DNA of 64,000 bases from Dactylorhiza incarnata. Its lineage: Eukaryota > Streptophyta > Magnoliopsida > Asparagales > Orchidaceae. A program made the position numbers and the translations under genes. The DNA lies in NCBI GenBank assembly GCA_033032865.1, contig JAWHQI010000229.1, positions 1,426,001 through 1,490,000 on the forward strand, given 5' to 3'. The notes under the pieces were generated by a model. That model saw only the letters and a list, made by a program, of their open reading frames with translations, was not told the origin of the DNA and made no database searches. Below, piece after piece: positions 55,088-64,000 of this stretch (positions within the stretch are counted from its first letter, which is position 1; each line of letters starts with the position of its first letter).

Positions 55088-55261
55088 AGTTCTTGTAAAG
55101 GCCCATGTATGAGCCAATTTATTTTCTTGTTCTTCTCTCTTTCCTTTAGTCCCACATTGTGTATAAGAGACTTCTTTTTCTTTCTCCCTCCTATATATAT
55201 GCATTCATACAGTGTATTTGGTACAAGAGAAATAATATACAAGGTTCCGCTCTTTTTTACA
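55068..55261 (+). repeat. 3' LTR of copia-C
   Basis: It is preceded by the polypurine run GCGGGGGAG (55060-55067). It overlaps the last codons of the RNase H frame, which read through to 55087, as is common in copia elements. Confidence 0.95.
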
Positions 55262-55266
55262 AAAGG

Positions 55267-55669
55267 CATAATTGATACTTGTATAAAGGGAGTCTCATGT
55301 AATAGTTAGGGCAAGTAATGAAATATTAATTTGACTCTCTACACCACAAATGACCGCTCTTGATCCTCTTCCATAACCGTAAGACATCTTTGTTCATACT
55401 ACAAGATTGCGTCTACTCTTAATCCTCAGCAGGGAGTCTTTCTGCTCTGATCTCCCTCCCAGATTTGCTTATATCACTGGGTTTCGACTATGTGAGAATT
55501 TGAAATATTAAATTATATTATTTCAAAAAATTGAAATTATTATATGAGTGCTTTCTTCTTTATATAGAGTAGAATAGAAAAATGTATGTAAATTTAGAGA
55601 TGTGAGACTAAATACAAGGAGAAAAACTACAATGAGCCCCTATGTGGGATTTTGATGTATATATACCAA
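55267..55669. other. AT-rich spacer
   Basis: I see nothing in it beyond the TSD of copia-C at its left edge. Confidence 0.5.
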
Positions 55670-56692
55670 TCATTCATAGCTTGAGATAAATATCCGAAAA
55701 AGAAGAAGAAACTGGTTTGGTGAAGACATCGACCAACTACTTATCAGAAGGAACAAACAGAGTGCATATTTGTTTTTTGATAATTTTCTTTCTGATGAAA
55801 TGACAATCAACTTCAATATGTTTTGTTCTTTCATGTAACACTGAATTTTTAGATATGTAGATTGCAGTTTTATTATCACAAAACTTCGGTAGAGAATAAT
55901 CGTAGATTTATCCTAAGTCATTTAGAAGCGTTCTCAACCGCTTCAATTCACAAGCAGTTTGAGTTATACTTCTGTATTTAACTTCAGTACTTGACTTGGA
56001 CACTATTGCTTATTTATTGCTTTTCCATGTGACCAAATTTCCTCCGACATATATGCACAATCCTAAAGTTATTTTTCGATCTCTTTTATCATCTGCATAA
56101 CTTGCATCATAGTATGCTTTAATGCGGAAGTGATTGTTTCCTTGAAACAACGGACTTTTTTCCTGGAGACCCTTTGATGTATTCTAATAATTTTAAAGAA
56201 GCTTGCAGATGACACCCTCTGGGAGCTTGCATGAATTGACTGACCCTTCCAACAACATAGGAGATGTTAGGTCTGGTTACAGTAAGATATATGAGTTTAC
56301 CGAATAGACACCTGTGTATCGATTAATGTCCTGTAGAAGAGGGGATGTCTCGTCCCAAAGTTTATCAGTGCCTATAGGCATGTGATTCCGAGTAGGTTTC
56401 GTTCCAAGGAGACCAACTTCATTAAGTCTAGGGCATACTTGCGTTGGGAGAGAACTGTGGAGTTATTGCGTTGCGCAATTTCAATTCCCAAGAAATATCT
56501 TGGATGACCCATATCTTTGGTAACAAAGTGCTCTTGAAGATGTTTTTTAATTTTCTCCATTTCAGAGGAGTTATTTACGGTAAGAAGAATGTCGCCAACG
56601 TTGACAATGAGAATAACCAGACCATGGTTGGTTTTCCGTATAAAGAGAGCATGATCAACATTGCTTCTGGAGAAACCAATGGTTGAGGCGAC
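55670..56692 (-). pseudogene. Copia RT/RNase H fragment (copia-D, 3' part)
   Basis: The minus strand shows the RT end MEKIKKHLQEHFVTKDMG and RYFLGIEIAQR at 56560-56400, then RNase H/connection text leftward to about 55670. Around 56610-56590 the RT active site is present but altered, reading VNVGDILLT where YVDDILLT is expected. The fragment continues at 59386-59620 beyond a nested gag-only gypsy element. Confidence 0.85.
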
Positions 56693-57087
56693 TGTTAGGG
56701 ACCGAGTCGGAGGTCGTCGGAAGAGTAGCCAGACGTGGAGATGACGGGGGCGGAGATACTACGGAGCCTTGACCGCGTCTGCCTAAGCGGGGCGTGCTCG
56801 AGAGAGAGAGAGAGAGCTTTCAAGACCTCTTTAGGGTTTGCGGAAATAGACTTTCTTCATTTATACCAATACAAGACCCATTGAGTCCTTTAAATAAGAC
56901 TTACAATCGACATCAAAAGGAAAGATCACGAAAAAAATAATGACAGACTTGGACATGCGACTAAAAAGGACCTCATAACAACATGACATAAATAACGATG
57001 CCCTATAAGGACGCGACTCTTATGACATAATAAATGCATATTAAGAAATAATTAATACTAAATAATACCATAAAAGGACCCGTAACA
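56693..57087 (-). repeat. 3' LTR of the gag-only gypsy element
   Basis: It is 395 bp. On the minus strand it is preceded by the polypurine tract AAGGCGGGAGAGA. It contains a GAGAGAGAGAGAG run at 56801-56814, shorter in the other LTR. Confidence 0.92.
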
Positions 57088-57148
57088 TCTCTCCCGCCTT
57101 GTAAAACGAGCTTGTCCTCAAGCTCGAGGGAGATCAATGGTGTCCGCG

Positions 57149-58315
57149 TCATCCAACACCCTCATCATCAGGGTCCTCAACATGCAGATATAAAAACCAT
57201 TTGCACCTGTGACCGCGAGTGTACTGCTCGTCGCAGTTGAAACATAAGCCCTTGGCGCGTCGTTCCATCATCTCGTCCCGAGATAGTTTTCGGACTGGTG
57301 GGGATGGATGTCCCTCTGAATGACCTGGCTGAATGCTAGTGTCGGTGGGCAAATAGACCTCCTGTGCTAGTTGGAGGCGACAGTCATATATCTTAGCCAG
57401 ACTCATAACAATCACTAAGTCTGGAGGAACCTCAAATTCGACATCAAGTCGCAGACGATTGCGAAGTCCGGTGGTGAAGATGCCGACCTGCATCTCTGGG
57501 GAGAGCGTGACGTGCGCCATAAGAAGTTGAAACTGGTCCATATAGTCATCCACGGAGCCTGTCTAGCGTAGTGTTGTGAGGGCACCCAGGGGGTTGCTGC
57601 GGATGGGAGGGCCGAAACACAGGTTGCAAAATTGCTTGAAGTCGTCCCACGTTAGGCCCGACTGATCAGTGAGGAGACGAGTGACCCAAAGCAAGGCCGA
57701 GTCGAGAAGGTGGAAGGAGGCCAGAGGGAGCCGTTCAGCTGCCGAAGTTTGTTGATGACCAAAGAATTGTTTGCACCTGGTGAGCCAGCCCAAGGGATCA
57801 GTTTTCTCATCGTATGTGGGGAATTCCAGACGGGTATAATGCGACAGAATAGCAGCTTCAGGGCGTAAAAGGGTCTGTGGTGGCGGCTCATGGCGAATGA
57901 GCGGTGGTAGCGGAACTTGACTGCTGTCGGCGTGATCCGTGGGTGGGGTGGTAACCACTGGGGGTGCTGTTGTTAGTCCGTTAAGCTTGGTGGTGAGGGT
58001 TGCCATGCCGTCCTGATGACGTGCGTCGACATCCCGAAAGCGTGCTTCTATATCCTGTAAGCGTGCTTCTATATCCTGTAGGCGTGCGTCCATGACAGAT
58101 ATAACCGCGTGTAGTCGGTTCATAGCATCCAAGAAGTCGACCGAGTCTCCCATATTATGGATGGAGGGAGCACGGGATAAGGAGCGGGTGACGGGACGAC
58201 TAGATTGCTCGGAGGCGGCTGTTTGGGAGGTGCCGCGAGATCCGCGTCGTCTCCCAATGATGGAAGAAAAACACTCCAATAGTCCGAAATAATGTCCTGA
58301 ATTTAATAAGCCCAA
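57149..58315 (-). pseudogene. gag of the 2.7-kb gypsy element (one stop)
   Basis: The frame 58315-57563 has a coiled-coil region with three tandem copies of an 11-residue RLQDIEARLQD-like heptad repeat, then the capsid motifs LEFPTYDEKTDPLGWLTRCK and TWDDFKQFCNLCFGPP. A TAG near 57563 stands where tryptophan or similar is usual. The next ORF, 57553-57149, continues with DDYMDQFQLLMAHV and the zinc knuckle CFNCDEQYTRGHRC. Gag ends without a protease. The likely true start is the Met in MGDSVDFLDAMNRL or an earlier one. Confidence 0.9.
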
Positions 58316-58971
58316 TCGGCAATGACAGAGGTTGGGCTTGATGCGGCTGTAGATGGAAGGTTTCAGCAGGCCAGAATAAGAAAAATATGATTTAATTGTC
58401 GGGGCCCGGTCAGAATAGGAAGAAATTAATCCCTATTGCAGCCCCACGGGTGCGACCGATCAAAATGGAAGGCGCGTGTCAGATTGAACATGCAGAGACG
58501 GAGGCGCGTTGCCTTTTGCGTGCCTTGTCGTCGCAGGATTGCAGGTGTTGCTGGTGTTTGGCGCTCGCAGACCGCTGACTGGGAAGGACAGAGGCTCGAC
58601 GAGCAGTGCAGAGGAAAACAGTGATCGCCTGGAGCACGGAAACGACGACCCTGGAGTACACGATGGGAGTGGTCGATGCGATCAGGGAGCGCGTACAGGG
58701 AAGCGACGATCGCTGTTGGCAGGCGGAACCGTGGACTCGTCGAGTGCTGTTGCTGGAGTCGGCGCAAGGATCCCGCAGGGGTTTTCGATCGGAAATGACA
58801 ATTGCTGGATGAGACGATCCTGTAATCGCTGTTGGGTGTTCTACCGCCGTCGAAGGTAGAGACGGAGATGTCTCGCGGTCGTAGATGTACCGTACGTTCG
58901 TTCAATGGCGAGAACCGACGGATGTGGAGGATTGAGAGTTGTTGGACAGCGGCCTTGGCCGAAGAGGAGTT
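58316..58971 (-). other. Leader between primer site and gag of the 2.7-kb gypsy element
   Basis: This GC-rich 650 bp lies between the 5' LTR and gag. ORFs in several frames on both strands are present, but none has a known domain, so I treat them as chance ORFs of an untranslated leader. Confidence 0.6.
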
Positions 58972-58985
58972 GAGCTCTGATACCA
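58972..58985 (-). other. Primer binding site of the 2.7-kb gypsy element
   Basis: The minus strand reads TGGTATCAGAGCTC three bases from the 5' LTR, complementary to initiator Met tRNA. Confidence 0.92.
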
Positions 58986-58988
58986 AGA

Positions 58989-59380
58989 TGTTAGGGACCG
59001 ACTCGGAGGTCGCCGGAAGAGTAGCCGGAGGTGGAGATGACGGGGGCGGAGATACTATGGAGCCTTGACCGTGGCTGCCTAAACGAGGCGTGCTCGAGAG
59101 AGAGAGCTTCCAAGATCTCCTTAGGGTTTGCGGAAATAAACTTTCTTCATTCATGCCAATACAAGACTCACTGAGTCCTTTAAATAAGACTTACAATCGA
59201 CATCAAATGGAAAGATCACGAAAGGAAATAACGACAGACTTGGACATGCGACTAAAAAGAACACCTCATATTGACATGACATAAATAACGATGCCCTATA
59301 AGGACGCGACTCTTATGACGTAATAAATGCATATTAAGAAATAATTAATACTAAATAATATCATAAAAGGACCCGTAACA
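58989..59380 (-). repeat. 5' LTR of the 2.7-kb gypsy element
   Basis: It is 392 bp and aligns with 56693-57087 over its full length. The edge is fixed by the primer site and by the TSD ACGAC at 59381-59385. Confidence 0.92.
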
Positions 59381-59385
59381 ACGAC

Positions 59386-59620
59386 CTTACTGAAGTTCTC
59401 AAACCATGCACGAGGGCTATGTTTGAGACCATAGATGGCCTTCCGATGCTTACACACATGAGACTCCCCCTTGGTAACATAATCAGAAGGTTGCATATAG
59501 AATTCTTCGTGTAAGTTACCATAGAGGAATACATTTTTGACATTAAGTTGAGATATTTGTCAATTCCGGTTAACAGTAACTGAGAAGAGGACCCATATAG
59601 AATTCTCCGCTATCGCAGGG
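59386..59620 (-). pseudogene. Copia RT fragment (copia-D, 5' part)
   Basis: On the minus strand, 59540-59390 shows MQPSDYVTKGE, VCKHRKAIYGLKHSPRAWF and ENFSKV, the RT finger region that precedes the part at 56692. The nested gypsy element entered just after the FSKV codons. Upstream of 59620 the similarity is lost. Confidence 0.85.
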
Positions 59621-60363
59621 TGGTCATTCTAGCATAAGACCCCCTCCCCCCTGCCTGATTTTATTTTGTGCAAATTGTCACACCTTCATTTCATGCTACC
59701 TTTTGATTTGCCCATTTCCTTCCAAGCCCTTCCACGTAATTTGATTTGTGTCTTATTGGTGTATTTTCTAACTTCCATTACACATGCTCAAACCACTTTA
59801 AGTCTGTTTTTACCATCTTATTTTCAATAAGGGATATTCTCAATTACTCTCGTAAATCTGATAAAATTACATTCTTAAGTGCAAAAAATATTCATATGAA
59901 GAGTCCGATCAAATTCATCAAGGCTCTAATTGATTCAAAGACCTTTGGCAATCACACGCCCTAGCTACCCTTCTTAGTTTTACCAAATATCCATCATTTT
60001 AGCTTTCATTTCAGCGGCATTCAATTTGGCTCATTGATTTCTATCATTTCAGCTGCATTGAATTTAAGCAAGTAAATTCAATGTGACATAACAACAACAA
60101 CACTCAAGCCTTTATCCCACTATAGTGACATAATGCTACTTTTTTCTCATGACATGACTTGATGTTGATTTTGCAGTTCTGAAAATGTCTATCAAGCTTG
60201 CCTTCCTTTGAAATTATTTGGAGTCAAATGCATTCTTGAGTTTTCTCCGGTCAGGCTGTACAGAAAAGGTTGGCTTCGCATGATTATTTGAAAATCGAAG
60301 ATCATAAGATGGCTGTGATTCTTTGAAAACGGAAGATCTTAGTACTCTTTAAGCATTACAATA
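59621..60363 (+). other. Non-coding AT-rich stretch upstream of the RING-CH gene
   Basis: It contains no gene. TTTTGCAG at 60168-60175, followed by TTCTGAAAATG, looks like a splice acceptor of a 5' untranslated exon for the gene at 60442. A 34-bp LINE insertion lies at 60091-60124. Confidence 0.45.
60091..60124 (-). mobile_element. 34-bp RTE LINE 3' tail with 8-bp TSD
   Basis: ACAACAACAACACTCAAGCC followed by TTTATCCCACTATA is the complement of the RTE 3' end seen at 15834-15870. It is flanked by perfect GTGACATA at 60083-60090 and 60125-60132. This is an extreme 5' truncation, in which reverse transcription stopped after about 34 bases. Confidence 0.85.
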
Positions 60364-60441
60364 TTGGAATTAGATTCGAAGAATTGTCTAGTTTATGGTA
60401 CTGTAGAAGTATATTGGCTCAAAATCATTCCAACTGGTTCG

Positions 60442-61606
60442 ATGGACCTGGAGGGAAAGGAAAGGCCTTGCGGTTGTATAAGCACTAACGAATGTCTATG
60501 CTCTCACACAGACAGACACATAGAGGATAACTCGAGGGCCTCAAGTTCCACGAGCGATAAGGATGACTTGCTCTGTCGTGTGTGTCACTGTGCTGAATCT
60601 GATCTAAGGGGGGATGCTGTCTTAAGCTTGTTGGATATTGCCCCTCCATTAGAGGCAACTTGTAAAATTAATAAACATGGTGAATTTAGTGAAAAAAATC
60701 CCAGACGAGCGACTGAAGAACATGTAAATGGTGGTGGAAAGGACGTTCACCTAGTTGAGTTCATTAGCCCAGATGGCGAGGTTTTTGTGTGTTCTGATCT
60801 TGAGTCATGTTCATATGATTATCAGGACACACTATTTTATCTTGGCTGTTCTTGCAAAAATGATCTGGCCATTGCACACTATGCCTGCGCAATAAAGTGG
60901 TTTATCAGTCATGGATCTACTACTTGTGAAATATGTGCAACTGTGGCAAAAAATGTAAGACCTACTGACTTTGTGAAGGTTGTGGCTTCTCTAAGGGAGT
61001 ATGAATCTCTAAGGGAAAAGACTGCAATGGGTGAGATATCACATGCCCATACCGGAACGAATTCAGATGTAGATCCTGATGCTTTAGCTGCTGTTAGAAG
61101 ACAGAGACTTAATGAAATATCATATTGGTTCAATCCACAAAATAGTGCAGTAGCAGTTCCACAGGAAGCTATAGAAGATGAACCATCAAATGCCCCCGTT
61201 GAGAGTATTGTTGCCGTGGACAATCCAACAACAATATGGGCGGTCGAAGGTACCGGGATTCTTGTAGCCACAGGGTTGCTTACTGTTACTCTTGCTTGGC
61301 TTATTGCTCCTCATGTAGCAAAGGTATATCTCGTCCTGTCTTGGATGCTTATTGGATGGTATAAACTTCTGTTATCCATTTCTTTCATCGTCGTAACATT
61401 AGCTGGTAATGGACTTGGTTATTGCTTAAAAATATTGATAATTTTTTTTCATTCGCGGTTTGCATTGTTTATATTTCATGACCAAAACGTTTCTAAGATT
61501 CATTGGTATATGATATCATTTTTATTACCTAGGACTCCTAATGAATTTCACCATTTTAACTGCTTACCCTTACTTCTAGAAATTGGCACAAGACGGATCT
61601 AGCAAA
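60442..61606 (+). CDS. RING-CH (MARCH-like) membrane zinc-finger protein gene
   Basis: The frame is open from 60364 but the first ATG is 60442 (MDLEGKERP). The RING-CH ligands are C45 and C48 (CRVC), C136 and C138 (GCSC), H146, C149, C162 and C165, in the C4HC3 order of MARCH-type E3 ligases. Between the second and third ligands lie 87 residues, longer than usual. A transmembrane segment follows at about 270-288 (LVATGLLTVTLAWLIAP). The exon most likely ends at 61323 (GCAAAG before GTATAT); a 27-nt exon 61580-61606 (KLAQDGSSK) would keep frame. Unspliced, the ORF would run to 61602. MARCH proteins ubiquitinate membrane proteins; substrate unknown. This is the only clear host gene here. Confidence 0.8.
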
Positions 61607-62479
61607 GTAAGGGCCGACTATACTAATAAACTTGACATGTATCCGACGACTAGGCTTGCAACAATTGAAATTATAAATAATATGATATGTCAATCATGAT
61701 CAAGTAGAGTTTCTTTTAAGGGAACAAGTAATGTATTATACATGCAAGAGTGCTAGAAAACAAATATTTGAACGAACACAACCCGATAAGTTGCGAGATA
61801 ATATTGACACAGATTATAAACTGATCTTAAAAATAGTGAATTGACACACAGTTCAACAGAAATAGAAATTACAACCAAGTGATGAACTCACATGAATACA
61901 TATGAGATGTTGGTCGTCAGAGGGGCAAGGGTGAACTGAATCTGGACTTTCGGGGGGGGGGATCGGAGGTCTGGACAATGCTTTCTCAGTGCTGAATCGT
62001 AATTTCAGGAGCTGGATGGTGGTGTCCGGGGATGGAAGGAGGCTGATATCGCGTGGAGTGGCTGAAGGGAGTTCAGTTGGGTGGTGTTAGCATGCAGAAA
62101 TAAAGAATTCTAGTGCTGGCAATAGATTTCAGAACCTGGATGGGGTTCCTGTATGGGACAGAACAACAAAGGAATGGGGGGGGGGGGGGGAGCTGGCCGG
62201 TGGTTCAGATTGACTATTGGAAGAGTTGAAGAGGGTCGACTCAAAGAATCAGGTAGGGGAAAGAAGTTGTGGGCTCTTGGGAGTGGGGGAGTTGAGTTTA
62301 GAGGTAGGGAAGGCGTTAATTTGGGCTGAATAGTCAACCGGCTGTGTGGAGTGAACAGGCAATAACTGAAAAGTGGAGGGAAATTATGAGAGGTGGGAGA
62401 GGGGTTAATAATGTGGAATTATAGGATATTGGGCCCCTGGATGCAATAGGTGAAGATGGAGAAATTAGAGGAGCTTCAT
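61607..62479. other. Non-coding stretch with G-runs, no gene recognised
   Basis: If the 27-nt exon is real, this is the next intron or the 3' region of the RING-CH gene. It contains runs of G at about 61950-61960 and 62177-62190, and two related GCTGG-ATAGATTTCAG/GGAGCTGGATGG pieces. No repeat ends were found. Confidence 0.4.
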
Positions 62480-62830
62480 CGGAAGCCAATATCTTGACAA
62501 TTTAGTTAAACTTCTCGAACCATTCACGAGGGGACTGCTTCGACCCATTAAGGGATTTGCAGAGATGACATACATGAGGCTCTCAGTAGTTTTTGGGTGA
62601 TTGCTGCATATACATTGTCTTTGTCAGATTGCAGTTGAGAAACCATATTTCTTATATCAAGTTAATACAACTTCCAATACCGATAATCAGCAAGAGATAT
62701 CAAGACTAAACTAATATTTAATTTGACCATTTGAGAGAAAGTGTCCTCTTAATTAATTCCTTACTGTTGAATTGAACCACAAGCTGCAAGATGTACTTTA
62801 AAATGCTCAACGGAACAATTCGACTTGTGT
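62480..62830 (-). pseudogene. Small copia RT fragment
   Basis: The minus strand reads EPHVCHLCKSLNGSKQSPREWFEKF at 62590-62520, the RT box usually written KSLYGLKQSPRAWF. Further upstream text to 62830 matches the integrase-RT linker. It is short and full of stops, and is related in type to copia-D. Confidence 0.75.
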
Positions 62831-63230
62831 GACTGTAAACTCACCGAAAATCAGCACGAGAGTATCCCCAGGCAACTACATGAGGTCCTATGATTGGCTC
62901 AGAGGGCTTGCAACTTCTCATCCTTGGCAGCTCGCCACCCATGATGATGTAGCCGGTAGATGGATTGGTGACAATGCTGAGAGTGCAAGCGATGAAAGGA
63001 GCGAAGAGAAATGAGGAGATCCTCAGGCGCGAGAGGTACCAATAGATTGCGCAATTGAATGACAAGCTTTGTGACAAATTAAGTTTTTTAGAAGTGTAGA
63101 CTGCCCACCGCGGATTAAGTGTGTTGTAGGTGATTCCACGAGAGTGGTGGTAATATTCTCAATGGAAGATGGGATAGGAAGGGGGCAATTAGTGAGGAGT
63201 CAGGATGGTAGGATGTGAGAAATAAGATTG
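62831..63230. other. Spacer before the second gag-only gypsy element
   Basis: No gene or repeat end was recognised. Two short opposing ORFs (62829-63014 and 63077-62841) have no known domain. Confidence 0.4.
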
Positions 63231-63557
63231 TGTTATGGGCCTACTCGGAGGAGGCCAGAGGGGTGATCAGAGGAGCGAAGGAGGGATACCGTGGAGCCCT
63301 AATTGCGGCTGCCTAAGCGGGGCTGCTCGTTAGAGGAGATAACCACCAATTATCTCACACAAGGGATGGGAAAACAGAACTTCTTCTTGCTTACTATCAC
63401 TTTAGCCTAAGGGATTTAAATAGATATACAAAGGGGCATACACATAAATCTCTCCTGACGCGACATAATAAAATAACAAGACTAAAATATAGATAATGAG
63501 ACAATACTTGATACGATAATTAATTGGTCATGTTGCCCATAACATCTATCCATAACA
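63231..63557 (-). repeat. 3' LTR of the second gag-only gypsy element
   Basis: It starts TGTTATGGGCC and ends ATCCATAACA. It shares with the sister LTR the CTAAGCGGGGC-TGCTCG region, GGATTTAAATAGA and the terminal YRTAACA, but is 327 bp against 395 bp. An alternative end 13 bp earlier (CCCATAACA) is possible. Confidence 0.82.
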
Positions 63558-64000
63558 TCACTCCCGTCTTTCAAAATGAGCTTGACCTCAAGCTCAAAGG
63601 GGATCACCGATGGTGCGAACTTCATCCAATGCCTTCCGTCGAAGTCCTCGACATGTAGGTAGAAATGCATTTTGCATTTGTATCCGCGAGTGTACTGCTC
63701 GCCGCAGTTAAAACATAATTCATGGGCGCATCGTTCCAACATCTCGGCCCGAGTTAAGCGGCGGTCCGACGGGGCGGGTTGACCCTCGGTATGGCCCTGT
63801 GGAGTGCCGGTGTCAGTAGGCAAGTAAGGCTCCTTTACTAGCTAAAGGCAGCAGTCCCATAGCCTAGCCAGACTCATGACAGTCATTAAGTCTGGGAGAG
63901 CCTCAAATTCGACATCCAGGTGCAGATGGTCACAAAGTCCGACGGTTAAGATGGAGACCTGCATCTCTGGGGGAAGTGTGGCGTGCCCCAGAAGAAGCTG
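63558..64000 (-). pseudogene. gag (C-terminal part) of the second gag-only gypsy element
   Basis: The minus-strand frame 63823-63482 shows MPTDTGTPQGHTEGQPAPSD and the zinc knuckle CFNCGEQYTRGYKC, matching the 57149-57553 piece of the sister. The upstream capsid part (63830-64000) continues to the window edge with at least one stop. Confidence 0.85.

Larger units (their letters stand above)
50099..55261 (+). mobile_element. Complete Ty1/copia element with short LTRs (copia-C)
   Basis: LTRs of 196 bp (50099-50294) and 194 bp (55068-55261) start TGTTAGAAAAGTC and end CTTTTYTACA. A perfect TSD AAAGG is at 50094-50098 and 55262-55266. Internally come a Met-tRNA primer site, a leader, gag-pol on the plus strand and a polypurine tract. 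The LTRs differ at roughly ten positions. The short LTR and gag-pol type fit the Ale/Retrofit lineage (inference). The polyprotein is broken by TGA stops and at least two frameshifts. Confidence 0.96.
56693..59380 (-). mobile_element. Gag-only Ty3/gypsy element (2.7 kb, TR-GAG type)
   Basis: LTRs at 56693-57087 and 58989-59380 start TGTTAGGGACCGA and end CCCGTAACA. The TSD is GCGAC / ACGAC (four of five). On the minus strand come a primer site, gag with zinc knuckle, and a polypurine tract; no protease, RT or integrase exists. The LTRs are about 93-95 percent alike by eye. A sister copy begins at 63231. It interrupts copia-D. Confidence 0.93.
63231..64000 (-). mobile_element. Second gag-only-type gypsy element, 3' part (runs off the window)
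   Basis: An LTR at 63231-63557 is followed by TCACTCCCGTCTTTCAAAAT and GAGCTTGACCTCAAGCTC, which align with the polypurine and post-gag region of the 56693-59380 element (TCTCTCCCGCC, GAGCTTGTCCTCAAGCTC). Gag follows on the minus strand. Whether it has pol elsewhere cannot be seen, but gag abuts the LTR as in the sister, so it is very probably gag-only too. Confidence 0.85.

Noticed and set aside
58426..59154. 242-aa minus-strand ORF upstream of gag in the 2.7-kb gypsy element
   Set aside because: It overlaps the 5' LTR and primer site and has no recognisable domain; treated as untranslated leader.

Overview
This window is nuclear DNA of a flowering plant, most likely a eudicot; I cannot name the species. 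The evidence is the repeat content (Ty3/gypsy chromovirus and Tat-type elements, Ty1/copia elements, RTE LINEs, an Au-type SINE, PIF/Harbinger and Mutator DNA transposons), plant-style splice sites, and one plant-type RING-CH gene. Well over 80 percent is transposon-derived. Almost every boundary I give for an insertion rests on a target site duplication (TSD) read directly from the sequence.

Layout. (1) About 1.7-19.6 kb is one nested stack. An old, decayed Ty3/gypsy element on the minus strand has been entered by six later insertions: a solo LTR (1961-3407), a complete Ty3/gypsy chromovirus (5085-14171, TSD AGTTC), an RTE LINE tail (15834-16455), an Au SINE (17149-17337, 12-bp TSD), a solo LTR (17607-18085, TSD TGCAC) and a GGTTCGG-rich element in its 5' LTR. 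The chromovirus itself carries a solo LTR in gag (10148-10965, TSD GTTGT) and an 862-bp Harbinger-type element in its 5' LTR (12263-13124, TSD TAA). (2) 19.6-21.8 kb holds a short signal-peptide-like ORF, a duplicated segment and a TG-rich stretch. (3) 21.8-39.5 kb is a second stack: a decayed copia on the minus strand split by two large insertions. One is a 1.3-kb solo LTR region that itself contains a SIRE-like solo LTR and a copia element with three solo LTRs inside it. The other is a 7-kb gag-only element (TR-GAG type) whose LTRs are full of tandem arrays. (4) 39.5-42.4 kb has a possible MITE and a long RTE fragment. (5) 42.56-49.39 kb is a Mutator-like element with two convergent, apparently intact genes: a FAR1-type transposase (minus) and a mobile-domain plus Ulp1 cysteine-protease gene (plus). 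(6) 50.1-55.26 kb is a complete but pseudogenised copia element (TSD AAAGG). (7) 55.7-59.6 kb is a copia fragment split by a 2.7-kb gag-only gypsy element. (8) 60.1-61.6 kb holds the only clear host gene, a membrane RING-CH (MARCH-like) protein. (9) 62.5-64 kb has a copia fragment and a second member of the gag-only gypsy family, running off the window.

How the parts work together. The Mutator-like element is the one unit that looks able to act: its transposase, its protease gene, their splice sites and its terminal repeats are all preserved. The two gag-only families keep LTRs, primer sites and gag but no pol, so they would depend on enzymes of other gypsy elements. All other retroelements are broken by stops, frameshifts or nested insertions.
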